This document shows, in pieces, positions 11,274-23,444 of a stretch of DNA of 64,000 bases; position 1 is the first letter of the stretch; each line of letters opens with the position of its first letter. Under the pieces are notes generated by a model. That model was not told where the DNA came from. It saw nothing but the letters and a program-made list of their open reading frames with translations, and did no database searches. The translations under genes and the position numbers were made by a program. The DNA is from Lytechinus variegatus. Lineage: Eukaryota > Echinodermata > Echinoidea > Temnopleuroida > Toxopneustidae. The DNA lies in NCBI RefSeq assembly GCF_018143015.1, contig NC_054747.1, positions 62,001 to 126,000 of the forward strand, in the 5' to 3' direction.

Positions 11274-12134
11274 GGGGAAGGCGGGGTAAGTTGAGCATAG
11301 GGGCAAGTTGAGCCACCAGCCGCAGGCCAATAATGAATGAGTCAGACATTGTGGTGGTGTCATATATTGATGACCCATAGCATAACCCCTAAACCCACCA
11401 CATTGTTTTCAACTTTGAAACAAAAAGTAGATTTTTAGAGGGAAAAATATGAATTTCAGCCAAAAAAGTAAAAAAGAGTGTGAAATAGATAAGTGCTTTA
11501 TAAACACACAAGTCTTTAAATATAATAAATACATGATAGCAACATGATTAGTCCAGGTATGGATCTTCATTCTTGTCATAGTCGTTTATATGATGGATGC
11601 ATAATAAATGTGTGGATACAAAATTATCGCACTAAGTTCGGACTGGGGTAAGTTGAGCCAAACAGCATGGGGCAAGTCGAGCCATGGTAATTCTTATGGT
11701 AATGTATCTTAAAAAACAAACAAACCATAAAAATCGATTGAAATGCTGGCTGAAAGGAGCAAATTTACATGACTACTCTTTTCCTTTTAAAGGATGTTAG
11801 TATTTATGGAGAATTAGCAAGTGAAACGACTTTAAACAAAAAATTGACATGCTAGTTCTCCCCTCATACATTTTGTACATAGTATTTGTGGCTCAACTTA
11901 CCCCAGAAGGTGGCTCAAACTTACCCCATATATGGGGCAAGTTGAGCCATTTGACATCATTTTTTTCAAAGGTCATGATGAATTTCAGTGTGGGGATAAA
12001 AAGTTATATATAGGTGGAAAATATTTCAGAAGAATTAAATTTCAAGGCAAGGTACTTATTACGACAAGATTATTAATTATATCAATTCTAACATGCAAAA
12101 AGCAAAAACTGTCACAACTTACCCCGCCTTCCCC
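11274..12134. mobile_element. non-autonomous TA-target DNA element, copy 1
   Basis: An 861-bp element with inverted ends: GGGGAAGGCGGGGTAAGTTG on the left, and the right end reverse complemented is the same, followed by TGAC. It is flanked by TA on both sides. The word GGGGCAAGTTGAGCC and close variants recur inside at 11,300, 11,645-11,685 and near 11,930, in both orientations. A second, interrupted copy lies at 24,673-28,351, where comparison with sister repeat units shows the empty target. A Tc1/mariner-type TA target is suggested, but no transposase is present. Confidence 0.8.
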
Positions 12135-12284
12135 TACATTTCAGACTAAAACCGAATGTCAAATTCAATAGTGGTCCACCAATGATTAGGTTTATAACTC
12201 TATGATCCTGGCTGTGTCGGCTAACAAACCGGACCCAATATCAAAAACGCGCGTGAACACTGGTTACTCGACAACATATGGAAT

Positions 12285-12363
12285 CTATATAACTGTCAAG
12301 CCCAGAAACCATAACATCTCCAGATCGTCATTATCTCGTACTTGTAGCCTGAGTAAGTCATCC
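12285..12363 (-). CDS. terminal exon of LRR host gene 1
   Basis: Read on the minus strand, a good acceptor (ttactatttcag) is followed by one base completing a codon, then 25 codons (DDLLRLQVRDNDDLEM, then LWFLGLTVI) and a TAG stop at 12,285-12,287. The entering phase (one base) exactly fits the exon at 15,788-15,889, which leaves two bases, so the two join in frame. The DDLEMLWF wording looks like the end of an LRR-type domain. It is proposed as the C-terminus of the gene whose LRR exons lie at 17.2-36.9 kb. This is inference from splice phase and style, with no transcript to confirm it. Confidence 0.5.
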
Positions 12364-13885
12364 CTGAAATAGTAAGTATAGTTTAATAAAAATACAGATT
12401 TGAATTATAAAAACTTGTTTCAATTATTTCATTTTCAACTAAATATGAATTGAGTTAATACCATGATAACAAATGAGTGTCCTAAAGATAATACCAAGAT
12501 CATTTCAACTAAAAAAAAGACATGTTATCAGAAAATTACACACAGAATAATCATGTGTAGAGGATTATAATTTATAATTTGTGAAAATGGTGAATCCCAC
12601 TCGAAAGCAACTTAGAGTTAATGTTTAGACATGAAAAAAAAAATAATCCGTGAAAGTGTCTACTTGACCCGACTCATATTATCCGTGAAATGAATAAAAA
12701 TGTAAATAAAGAATATAAAAGAAAAGCGTTACAGTACTGCTCTATTATAAAAAAATCTTAAGATATTTTTACATCCCCGTATTTTCCTCTATTCCTTTTC
12801 ATTGGCATGAATGGCAAGCAGGCATGTTGTCTGATACCATTTCAACTCGTGATATAGCACTTATGTATTTTAGATTCCACAACTTCTTCCAATTACCTGT
12901 TACTAATCAGATCGCGATGGCATCTATGTTCTCTGGTTCATCCCAGCTTTTGTTATTCAGAGACGTTTTCAAAAATTAAAAAAATAAAATCTGGGGGTGG
13001 GTGGGACAGCAAGACTTAAATTTTCGAAGAAACTTAAGAGCGAGAGGGTTGGTGATGGGGGAGCTTTTGCAATTTGTATAATAAAATTGAAGGATTTCGT
13101 GCGCACCTTTGGGCGGCCCCCGGCTGCGTATGGTCGTGTTCGTCATTTTAAAGTCTCTAAAAGGCCTATATTACATTGGTTTAAAGCAATTTCGTTTGCA
13201 ATAAGACTCGTCATTTGCTGGAACTGCGACCCTGATCATGAAGAAACATCAGTCTTAGTCAGAAGGGAGGAAACAGAAGAAGCAAAAATAACTCCACGAC
13301 TGTTTAATTCTCAAGAAATTTCTTTTTTCGAATGCTCTTAGAAGCGCAACTTCTATACTCCATTTTTACACAGTCCTTACCGTGGGGGTCCCACACCCTC
13401 TCCCGCTCGATCGCTTCGGTATCCCACGCTGTCAAAAATATTGTGTCCCCTTCGGGATTTGCCCCCCCCCCCAAAAAAAAAAAAAAACTGAAAGTGTTCC
13501 GGCGCGCCTGAATATGAACGATATCTTGAACGAGTTCCTGAATTTCAAGCCGTTTTAAAATGTAATCTCATTTCTGTATCATCCCGGCTACTCTACTCTC
13601 ATAATCGATAGCTCTCTATATCAAATATTTTAGAACATGTTTTTCCCTTCCGAATAATGATTAGAATGACGAGCACAAAACAAGGATTGGATTAATATCG
13701 CATGATCTAAGATTTAATATAGTAAAATACCATGTGTGCATGCTATCACTGCTAATTGTATAAATGAGAAAGAAATTTATTACACGTGTGCACATAAGAA
13801 TATGATATGACAGCCTTTAGCATGAACAAATATGACAGCCTTTGGCATGAACAAATACGCAATAAAAACAAGTGGAATGCCTCTG
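12364..13885. other. intron or spacer with repeat fragments
   Basis: About 1.5 kb without a supported gene. The stretch 12,990-13,520 looks like an interspersed repeat: a purine-rich start with aagcggg-like words, the line 'cgcacctttgggcggccc' and a C-run/A-run junction at 13,465. The 114-codon open frame at 12,997-13,341 lies within it, has no domain features and is not called. Confidence 0.45.
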
Positions 13886-14495
13886 GCGGTCTCACCTGCA
13901 TCACGCGATTCAATATTATAATAGCAGCAGTGCTGACTTTGAAAATTACTATAACTCGCACAAGATGTTCAGTGATACTGGTTACTCTTATGTCCAAGTT
14001 TCATGAACTAGACCAATATACTGTCAAAGTTATGATGATAAACAAACAAATACCCCCTATTTGGCGAAGGTTCGTTGACCCTAAATGACCTTTGAACTTT
14101 ATCATGTGACCTGAAACTTGCACAGGATGTTCAGTAATACGTGATTAACCTGATGTCCAAACTTTCATGGAATGGGTCTATATATTTTCTAAGTTATGAC
14201 ATTTCAAAAACTTAACCTTAGGTTAAGATTTTGATGTTGGATGTTCATTCCCCCAACATAGTCTAAGTTCATTGACCCTAAATGACCTTTGAGCTTGGTC
14301 ATGCGACATGAAACTCAGGCAGGATGTTCAGTAATACTTTACAAACCTTGGCCAAGTTTCATGAACTAGGTCCATATACTTTCTAAGTTATGCTGTTATT
14401 TTAAAAACTGAACCCTCGGTTAAGATTTGGTGTTGACGCCGCCGCCACTACCGTCGAAAAAGCGGCGCCTATTGTGTCACTCTGCTATGCAGGTG
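13886..14495. mobile_element. inverted-repeat element with internal tandem units of about 198 bp
   Basis: Starts with a 'tctcacctgcat' end and finishes with the inverse ('atgcaggtgaaac') next to a short GCC-rich hairpin (gacgccgccgcc...aaagcggcgcc). Inside, two and a half tandem units carry words such as 'ttgaccctaaatgacctttg' and 'gatgttcagtaatac', about 198 bp apart. No coding capacity. It resembles the common invertebrate repeats that end in a '..gctatgcaggcgagac' type terminus. Confidence 0.65.
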
Positions 14496-14585
14496 AAACA
14501 AAAAACTTCGTAACTCGACTGGGGATGGATTTGAATATGTTGGAAAAAAGGAATGTTTAAATAAACAAGGCAAACGCCAAGCGTT

Positions 14586-15769
14586 GTCTCGCCTTCATAT
14601 TGCAGTCATGAAGAGAATGCATGTCAAAACTATGCTATATGACTTCTGAGGCTGTCAGCAGTTTAGGGGGTGAATTGTCGTTCTGACAGTTTACATATGC
14701 AATAAAGGTAAAGGCATACTTTGTCCCTACAAAATCAGATAACACCAACAATGCTGTTAATACTATGAAGCTATAATTATTTTCCATGCAAGTAAGGAAA
14801 TGAATGTTAGCGAAAAATAATGTAATTGATACTAATGTGAGTCAAATTGTAGAATTAAATCAATTATTAAGGTGTTATGGCAAACTTATTGTTTGTAAAA
14901 ATGGAGGAAAGGTTGTGCATGAGAGATAAATATAAAAACTTATTGTGTGTGATTCCCAGCCATCTTGCCTTCACTTTAGCAGTAGGGTTTTCTAAATTGA
15001 TCTGTGTGCATATGATAAGTAAATGATGCAAGAGTGAAGTACTACAAGCTATAGAAAGTTATTGCGTGTACAACACAGCACTGTGCCAGTCATGGAAAGT
15101 TCATTGACCTTTGACCTAATTTATATTCGACTCATATTCAAATTTGACCTGTACCTCCAGGAGATGGACCTCTGGTATGAATTTGGTAATCCCACCTCGA
15201 AGATATAGAAAGTTATTGGGTGAACAACACAGCACAATGCCAGTCATGGAAAGTTCATTGACCTTTGACCTTAATCAAATTCAACTCACATTCGAACTTC
15301 ACCTGCACCTTCAAGAGATATACCTCTGTTATGAATTTGGCGATCTCACCTCAAAGCTATAGGAAGTTTTGTGTGTACAACACAGACCAGTGCCAGTCAT
15401 GGAAAGTTCATTGACCTTTGACCTTATTCAAATTCGACTCATATTCAAACTTTACCGGTGCCTCCAGGAGATGGACCTCTGGTATGAATTTGGCGATCCC
15501 ACCTCGAAGATATAGAAAGTTATTATGTGTACAACATAGCACAGTGCCAGTCATGGAAAGTTCATTGAACTTTGACCTTTGATCTTATTCAAATTTGACA
15601 CATATTCGAACTTGGCCTGTGCCTTCAGTAGATGGACCTCTGGTATGAATTTGGTGATCCCACCTTGAAGCTATAGAAAGTTATAGAGTGTACAACACGA
15701 TTGTTGACGACGACGACGACACCGGAAATAGTGATACCTATGTCTCGCTCCGCTACGCAGGCGAGACAA
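14586..15769. mobile_element. inverted-repeat element with four tandem units of about 153 bp
   Basis: The left end is tgtctcgcc and the right end is ggcgagaca, preceded by a (gac)n run and a 'cgctccgctacgc' word. The right two thirds hold about four tandem units with 'cagtcatggaaagttcattg' and 'acctctggtatgaatttgg' words spaced roughly 153 bp apart (near 15,090, 15,240, 15,395 and 15,545). It shares its terminal motif type with the preceding element but not its internal unit, so it is a sister family. It abuts the exon at 15,788. Confidence 0.65.
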
Positions 15770-15787
15770 TGACATCTCGGTACTTAC

Positions 15788-15889
15788 CCTAGTGGTTTCC
15801 CATGTACTATATCCACCGTTATCTTATGTTCACCATTTGAGTCAATACAAGAGGAATCAAAGCTCTCATCAGTGCCACATCTTAAGAAT
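15788..15889 (-). CDS. penultimate exon of LRR host gene 1
   Basis: On the minus strand an acceptor (tctcttcattag) opens a 102-bp exon that ends in a strong donor (AGG then gtaagta). With one base borrowed to complete the incoming codon it reads FLRCGTDESFDSSCIDSNG, then EHKITVDIVHGKPL, with two bases left over. The upstream exon (17,263-17,639) leaves two bases, which fits, and the joined text LKHLRTLR-FLRC looks like one continuous LRR strand. The exon is symmetric (phase 2 in and out). There are no internal stops. Called from splice signals, phase and text continuity only. Confidence 0.6.
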
Positions 15890-17262
15890 CTAATGAAGAG
15901 AACACACATTCGTCGTTAGAACCTGCTTTGCATGATATAGGGGAAGGGTGACATTTGTTGGGTTGGCTCAATGGAAAGCGAAGTTAAAACAATGGTAGAG
16001 GAGAAAAAATAATTTAGTTTACGCATGTATGATATACCCACAACATTTTAATGTCCCTCTGTTGTAGGTTCACGTTATAAGAGGTTAAATTGTAAGTAGG
16101 AGGAAAAAAGATGTACATCGAATCAAATCAAACTGAAATAAAATTTAGAAGCAACTTATTGTCGTTCTTAAACATAAGAGCATTGCCCAATCCATGGACC
16201 ATCGAAACAAAGTGACCCCAAGAGAAATGCAAGACAATTCATGTTTGAACATGATTAGTAGGGGCTGCATGATATCAAATTATCTGTAATTTTGTCAATA
16301 CATGAGGTACAATATTGTAGACAGACGTACCAAATATTAACTATAATCTACCGGAAAAATTAAGCAAAGTCACATTGAATGCTATAATTACAGTTTTCAA
16401 ACCCAAAAGTAAAGAATCTAAAGCAAAAATATATTTATAAAAAATCCCCCCACCGAAAGTAGAAACGAAATTAGAAATGTAATGAACTCTCAATGTTTTG
16501 CTTGCTTTAAAAAGAAGACACCAAATGTATTATGCAAATGATGGAAAAGATGGCCGCCAATTAGCATATTCCCTTTTCCCCATTACACTAATACATGACA
16601 CATTTCTTCCTACAGTGCATATAGTCTACATGCATCTAACGGCTTAGCCCAACATGATACTTGTCTTATAATTGGATCAAGTGTTTTCTTATTCAATCTA
16701 CAATAATTGAAATATTTTACATTTCGTACAATAAATCAGGGGTTAGCGTTCCCTTTTCGTTTTCATTTATAATTCATAAATAAGTCTATTGTATAATACA
16801 TGTATGTGTATGTGTTTCTTGAATACAATTTTTGTACAGGGATACTTGAAATATGTTTTATTTATATGTCAAAATGTACAAAACAAACTGTAATTTTTGA
16901 AAATGGAAATAAACGAAATGAAATGAAATAAAACGTATTCTTAAGCAAAAAAAAATAATTAATTTCATTTCAATTTTCATTTTTTCACTATTCAATAAAA
17001 CATAATAATTTATCCCTTCATCTTTTTATGAGGGTAAATATCACCCCCCCCTTTATATGATGGTCATTTGTTTTTGTTTATAATTTTATAAATAGCATTG
17101 GCCAGGGAGTTTCAAAATTGGTTAATAGTATAATTCCAGCAAAATACCTATTCTCCACAATAAAAAAAACACACCCTGACAAATTGAAAAGGGTGTACCT
17201 ATCAACCGATAAACGTCGTCATGAACCAACAAAAATATAGAAATAAACTGAACATATCATAC
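15890..17262 (-). other. intron of LRR host gene 1
   Basis: AT-rich intron between the 377-bp exon and the 102-bp exon. No transposon ends or RNA genes were recognised. A short 'atggccgcc' word near 16,550 resembles the foldback units at 25-28 kb but is isolated. Confidence 0.5.
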
Positions 17263-17639
17263 CTTAGGGTCCTCAGATGTTTGAGGTCGTCCGATGATCT
17301 GAAAGCTTGAATCATTCGTTCGGTCTGATCGTTACCGATGTTGATATTTCTTAATGTGACCTTGACAAGCTGAGGTGAGACCTTGCGAAGTGCATTGGGT
17401 AGTGAAGTTGGATCATCGTGGAGAGAAGCCGGTTGTTTAGCATACTTAACCGTATGAATGGTGAGCTCTGTCGCGGCTGGTAGATGGATCCTGTGGATGA
17501 CGTCACATCTGATCGTGCGCCATACCTGTATCGTGATCCTCTTCACAATGTCAAACATCGAACCACAATCCTGCCATCCTTCTCGTGTCCTATCAGTAAC
17601 TGTCAGATCAGTCACAGTTGAGCTCGTGTTGCAGTCATC
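17263..17639 (-). CDS. 377-bp exon of LRR host gene 1, C-terminal LRR region
   Basis: On the minus strand the acceptor ctcatctattgtatag opens a frame DDCNTSSTVTDLTVTDRTRE, then GWQDCGSMFDIVKRITIQVW. The frame later contains RIHLPAATELTIHTVKYAKQ and LVKVTLRNINIGNDQTERMI, and it ends LKHLRTLR before a donor (AAG, gtatga). It is 125 codons plus two bases, with no stop. The spaced Leu/Ile pattern (LxLxxNxxI) is LRR-like, and I recall similar wording from echinoderm NLR-type receptors, though this could not be checked. Such receptors sense microbial products in the cytoplasm, but the function here is inferred by family only. The incoming phase is 0, matching the repeat exons upstream. Confidence 0.65.
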
Positions 17640-18848
17640 CTATACAATAGATGAGAAAATAATAAAGTGACCCTAAGAGATTACAAGACATCATACAAGT
17701 GGAAACATGATATTAATTTATTACCATTCACATCGGCTGACAATATATAAGTATAAGAAAGTATAAGTATTCATTTCTTGTCCATAAATTGAAATTCTTC
17801 TTGTTTGCATGCCGTACAAATACATAATAAAGACAACAGATTATATAAACTTATACATATGTAACATGAACAATTTAATCTACAAAATGGAGGAGATAAT
17901 GAAGAATATATATAACACGCTGGAGAAAAAAAACATCTAAAACATATCTTAGGAAAAAAACAGATCACCAATGAAGTGTTTTCTTTACGATTGTATTTTT
18001 GTCATCCTAATTTCAAGAAACAACAAAATATATTCTTAGTAGATTTTCTCACATCACGCTTTCGATTTTTTTCTTACAAACACTTCATTTTATGAATACG
18101 AACGGAGAATCAATAATTGCACAGAAAAATAAAATGAAACAATTAACATAGCACTGTATTAAATTCATCAAAGTTTCATTTAAAATGAGAAAGTTATGGC
18201 ATTAAAATGGGTTGTTACTAACTTACCATTCACTTTGTCGTGTCTCGTTTGAATTAAACAATATTTTTATCTTTTACAGATCATACACTCTTCATGAAGC
18301 ACCACAAGTGTACAACAATGGCAATTTACCTTGTGTAAAGACAAGTCAAACTTAAATTAATTAAAATATATAAAAAAAATTGTAAGTTGGTGACTTCATC
18401 AGTTTCCTCATTTGCATGCCAGTCAGGATGTGTACATAACTATTTCATGAATTTGAGCAAAATATCATTTGACATCCGGTTTTGAATAAAAAAAAGCTCG
18501 TTTGATTTTCTTTAATTCAATGTAACCCTTCGAAGAACAGAAAAATAATATGCGCTACAGGCTATGTATGGCTAGAAGAGATAGCACACCCTAGTACATT
18601 CATCAGTGCAATCAAATTCAGTAGCGGAATAAACAAAATATTTTGAGAGGTCGAGCGTGGAAAGAGAGGTTAAATTTAAAAAAAATATGTATAATTTCAA
18701 CAAATAAAATTCACTGATCCATATACATAGGTATAAAAATGAAAATTTTAGTTATAAACAGTTTATCATAATGTTTAATGAAACCAATAATGTATTGTTT
18801 GATCTATATTACTAATCATTCACATGTAAAAACCTCTTATATAATTAC
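17640..18848 (-). other. intron of LRR host gene 1
   Basis: AT-rich intron of 1.2 kb. It has no recognisable element ends and no similarity to the 1.07-kb repeat units that begin just upstream on the gene. Confidence 0.5.
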
Positions 18849-19013
18849 CTTTACAGTTGATGCCACCGATGATGATGTATAGTAGAAGTCAACATGATAG
18901 CTACCATTGAGTGTCAGGTTCTTCAGACGATTCATCTTACAGATGAAGAGAGCGAGATCACGTGATGCAGAGGGGCGTTCATTGAGATCATCATTGTGAT
19001 GAAGAATCTCAAT
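18849..19013 (-). CDS. LRR exon, repeat unit 1
   Basis: A 165-bp exon (55 codons, phase 0 at both ends) with acceptor tatatcag and donor AAG, gtaatt. It reads IEILHHNDDLNERPSASRDL, then ALFICKMNRLKNLTLNGSYH, then VDFYYTSSSVASTVK. The LKNLTLNGSYH segment is the LxxLxLxxxxH core of the LRR module, preceded by a helical 'ASRDLALFICKM' half. It is the last of the five array exons on the gene strand and is followed by the 377-bp exon in matching phase. Confidence 0.75.
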
Positions 19014-19914
19014 CTGATATAATAGTAACATGAAATGAAGCCAAAATTACTTGACGTTTCTTATACAACAATGTACAGTGACATCATATATGATTTGTTT
19101 TATCCACAAATAAATAAACAAATCCGATTATGATATTATTCATGGTATGCAAATCGATATCATGTAGAAGATCACTCGTTTAAAATGTTGATCACTGCCA
19201 TTGCATGTTTCCGAAAATGTCACGCATCATATTTTGGACAAATACATCCTGCCAAGAAAATCCGGATAAAAGAACTTTTTTCAAAAAAATCTGCTATAAA
19301 TGGTTAATTTTACCCTGCATCACAAGATAAAAAAGGTTATATATCTTTTAATAAATTTTGATGACAACTTGGGTTAAAATATACAGGCCCATACGTAGTG
19401 TAAATCATAATTATGATGATTATAATACAAAAGATTAAAGGGTCAATCAGTTGCAACATTCAAAGGGTTTTCAAGAATTTTAGATTTGGGTAATTAAGTT
19501 GATTTATTGATATCTGAACCTCCGAAAATTGTGTTTTATTACATAAAAAACATTCCACAAAGCATGATCATAAACAAAATAAAAAAATATACTTCTGATT
19601 CCATGTTTTTTCTTGATATATTATTCGGTAGAGTTCAAGCGGTTATTATTCCCATGGTACTTTCTCTTAGATTCCTAAATCAAAAATGAAAAGGGACATA
19701 ATGGCAGAAAGATTTATGAAATTGCTTGGTCCATGGTTTACCATTGACTATTAATTGAAAATTGATATAAATGACAATTCAGTAAAACAATTTCTTTTTA
19801 TATGAGGCATCAAAGCCTCATTAGATAACTTGATATCAATAGAATGAGGGTAATAAAAATATGACCTTATATGGTTTGCTTGTATTACACGTATATATGT
19901 AAAATAGATATTAC

Positions 19915-20076
19915 CTTTCTAGTTGATGCCATCGACGATGTTGAGTAGAAGTCATCATGATAGCTACCATCGAGTGTCAGGTTCTTCAGATGATTCATCT
20001 TACAGACGAAGAGAGCGAGATCACGTGATGCAGAGGGGCGTTCACTGAGATCCTCATTGTGATGAAGAATCTCAAT
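19915..20076 (-). CDS. LRR exon, repeat unit 2
   Basis: A 162-bp exon (54 codons, phase 0-0). The text is IEILHHNEDLSERPSASRDL, then ALFVCKMNHLKNLTLDGSYH, then DDFYSTSSMASTRK. It is one serine codon shorter than its sisters in the 'TSSS' region. The acceptor is tatgtcag and the donor AAG, gtaatat. Its closest relative is unit 1 (both have LHHN and DLALF), so the lower-coordinate pair may have duplicated together. Confidence 0.75.
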
Positions 20077-20982
20077 CTGACATAACTGTAACATGAAATG
20101 AAGCCAAAATTACTTGAAGCTTCTTATACAACAATGTACACTGACATCATATATGATTTGTTTTATCCACAAATGAATAAACAAATCTGATTATGATAGT
20201 ATTCCTGGTATGCAAATCGATATCACGTAGAAGATTACTCATTTTAAATATTGATCATTGCCATTCCATGTTTACGAAAATGTCACGCATCATATTTTGG
20301 ACAAATACATCCTGCCAAGAAAATCCAGATAAAAGAACTTTATTTTAAAAAAAATCTGCTATAAATGATTAATTTTACCCTGCATCACAAGGTAAAAAAG
20401 GTTATACATCCACAAGTAAATTTTGATGACAACTTGGGTTAAAATATACAGGCCTATACGTAGTGTAAATCATAATTATGATGATTAAAATGCAAAAGAT
20501 TAAAGGGTCAATCAGTTCCAACATTCAAATGATTTTCAAGAATTTTTATATTTGGGTAATTGAGTTGATTTATTGATATCTGAACCTCCGAAAATTGTGT
20601 TTCATTACATAAAAACATTCCAAAAAGCATGATCATAATAAACAAAAAGATTTCTGATTCCATGCTCTTTCTTGATATATTATTCGTTAGAGTTCAAGCG
20701 GTTATTATTCCCATGGTACTTTCTCTTAGATTCCTAAATCAAAAATGAGAAGGGACATAATGGCCGAAGATTTATGAAATTGCTTGGTCCATGGTTTACC
20801 ATTGACTATTAATTGACAATTAATATAATAACAATTAAGTAAAACAATTTATTTTTTATATGAGGCATCAAAGCCTCATTAGATAACTTGACATCAATAG
20901 AATGAGGGGTATTAAAAATCTGAACTTATATTGTTTGCTTGTATTACTGTTTTACATGTAAAAACATCCTCATAGATATTAC

Positions 20983-21147
20983 CTTTGTAGTTGATGCTAT
21001 CGACGATAATGTTGAGTAGAAGTCATCATGATACCGACGATCGAGTCTGAGGTTCTTCCTATGATTCAACTTACAGATGAACTGAGCGAAATCACGTGAT
21101 GCAGAGGGGCGTTCACTGAGATCCTCATCGTGCCGAAGAATCTCAAT
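20983..21147 (-). CDS. LRR exon, repeat unit 3
   Basis: A 165-bp exon (55 codons, phase 0-0) with canonical splice sites. It reads IEILRHDEDLSERPSASRDF, then AQFICKLNHRKNLRLDRRYH, then DDFYSTLSSIASTTK. The LRR core has unusual charged changes (HRKNLRLDRRYH against HLKELILDSSYH in unit 4), so this module may be diverging in ligand surface or under relaxed constraint. Confidence 0.75.
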
Positions 21148-22056
21148 CTGATATCACAGTAGCATAAATATGAAGCCAAAATTACTTGACGTTTCTTATA
21201 CAACAATGTACACTGACATCAAATATTATTTATTTTATCCACTAATCCGCTTATGATAGTATTCATGGTATGCAAATCGATATCATGTAGAACATTACTC
21301 ATTTTAAATGTTGATCATTGCATTTGCATGTTTCCGAAAATGTCACGCATCATATTTTCGACAAATACATCTTGCCAAGAAAATCCGGATAAAAGAACTT
21401 TTGTGTAAACAATGTGCTATAAATTGTTAATTTTAACCTGCATCACAAGGTAAAAAAGATTATATATATTAAATAAATTTCTGATAACTTGGGTTAAAAT
21501 ATACAGGCCTATACGTAGTGTAAAACATAATTATGATGATAATAATACAAAAGATTAATGGGTCAATCAGTTGCAACATTCAAAGGATTTTCAAGAATTT
21601 TAGATTTGGGTAATTGAGTTGATTTATTGATATCTGAACCTCCGAAAATTGTGTTTCATTACATAAAAAACATTTTACAAACAATGATCATAATCAAAAG
21701 AAAAAATATATTTCTGATTCCATGTTTTTTCTTGATATATTATTCGGTAGAGTTCAAGCGGTTATTATTCCCATGGTACTTTCTCTTAGATTCCTAAATC
21801 AAAAAAAAAAAAAATCAAAAATGAAAAGGGACATCATGGCCGAGAGATTTATGAAATTGCTTGGTCCATGGTTTACCATTGACTATTAATTGATAATTAA
21901 TATAACAATTCAGTAAAACAATTTATTCTTTATATGAGGTATCAAAGTCTCATTAGATAACTTGACATCGATAGAATGAGGGGGATTGAAAATCTGAACT
22001 TATGTGGTTTGCTTGTATTACTGTTTTACATGTAAAAACATCCTAATAGATATTAC

Positions 22057-22221
22057 CTTTGTAGTTGATGCCATCGACGATAATGTTGAGTAGAAGTCAT
22101 CATGATAGCTACTATCGAGTATCAGTTCCTTCAGATGATTCATCTTACAGATGAACTGAGCGAAATCACGTGATGCAGAGGGGTGTTCACTGAGATCCTC
22201 CTCGTGCCGAAGAATCTCAAT
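22057..22221 (-). CDS. LRR exon, repeat unit 4
   Basis: A 165-bp exon (55 codons, phase 0-0). It reads IEILRHEEDLSEHPSASRDF, then AQFICKMNHLKELILDSSYH, then DDFYSTLSSMASTTK. Its splice sites are intact. A truncated LINE sits 34 bp upstream of it on the gene strand (22,256-23,444), next to the acceptor (tgatatcag). Confidence 0.75.
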
Positions 22222-22255
22222 CTGATATCACAGTAGCATAAACATGAAGCCAAAA

Positions 22256-23197
22256 GAAATGTTCTTAGCGTATAGCACACTGTTATCTATGCACTGTAAT
22301 GATATACCTTGCCAACCCTTATGGAACAATGATTTTATCAAAATAGGTTATAGCTCAATTCACAGAAGAGCTCTAAATAATAGGGGTGTTCGTTTTGTTA
22401 ATGATATTTTAGATGTACATGGCAATTTCCTCTCTTTGAATGACCTTCAGGAAAAATACAATGTTCAAATAAATTTTCTTTTTTACCGTGGATTATGTGA
22501 TGCTATAAGAGACGGTTTTAGCAATGGCCCACACTTTAGCAAGTTCCAAGAACCTATTATCCCTGATACAATAGCACTTGTTATGAAATATGATAAAGGT
22601 TGTTCACACATCTATACGATTCTTAAAAAGAAAAGAAAAGTGGAGTGTAAAAGTTTTCTTAAGTGGAAGTGTATATTCGATATGAATGACAAGCAATGGC
22701 AGTCGTATTGCTCTATTGGATTCAGTTGTACTACCGATGTGAATTTACGTTGGTTTCAGTTCAAAATAATGCAACGCATTTTATATACAAATGAAATATT
22801 GTTTAAAATTAATTTAGCTCAACAAAAAGAATGTACTTTTTGTAATGTACACCGTGAAACAGTCACTCATCTACTTTGTGAATGCACATGTATTAAACAT
22901 ATATGGGACAAGTTTGAGCAATGGATATTTCTTAAAACTGGAAATAGAATATTTTTCTCTAATAAAGAAAAATTATTTGGCTTAAGAGGTTCAAGTAATC
23001 ATGCATTAAATTGTTTATTGATAGTGATACGGCTAATGATTTACACTTCCAGAGTAAAACATCAATTACCTGTTTTTGATAATATCAAATTTGCACTTCA
23101 GAATTATTTCAAGAATGAAAAATATATCGCAGAGTCAAATTGTAAAATGGTAAAGTTTACAAAGAAATGGTTTCAATTACGTGCCATGTTTACATGA
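22256..23197 (+). pseudogene. C-terminal fragment of LINE ORF2 (zf-RVT region)
   Basis: A 314-codon open remainder of ORF2, without endonuclease or polymerase core. The segment reading RWFQFKIMQRILYTNEILFK, then the cysteine motif CTFCNVHRETVTHLLCEC with a following HIWDKFEQW, is the zf-RVT zinc-binding tail found after the reverse transcriptase in L1/Tx1-like LINEs. The upstream text SLNDLQEKYN fits the same group. The ATG at 22,244 belongs to the flanking duplication and is not a native start. The frame is otherwise uninterrupted, so the insertion is fairly young. Confidence 0.8.
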
Positions 23198-23444
23198 GGT
23201 GATCTGTTCAGTTCCCTTTCCATGTACAATTATACATATGAATATTATTGTTCATTTACTCCTCGCTTGTTTCTTAAATTGTTTACTATTATGTGAACCT
23301 GACAGTTCAATTTATATATTTGTTGCAATTACTGTTGTACTGTATTTCGTTGTTATTAATTTGATTTGTCATTGAAAAGTTATCTTGTAATGTTTGAATA
23401 ATAATAAAATCCCTGTGGAGGGGAAACAAATTGAAAAAAAAATT
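22256..23444 (+). mobile_element. 5'-truncated LINE of the L1/Tx1 type inserted in the LRR array
   Basis: Only the last 1.19 kb of a LINE is present. It is flanked by a 9-bp duplication AAGCCAAAA at 22,247-22,255 and 23,445-23,453. Sister units carry this word once, which confirms the insertion. It ends with an aataaaa signal and an A-rich tail. Its orientation is opposite to the host gene. Confidence 0.85.

Noticed and set aside
12997-13341. 114-codon open frame with basic N-terminus
   Set aside because: It overlaps repeat-like text with G-runs and has no recognisable motif or splice context.
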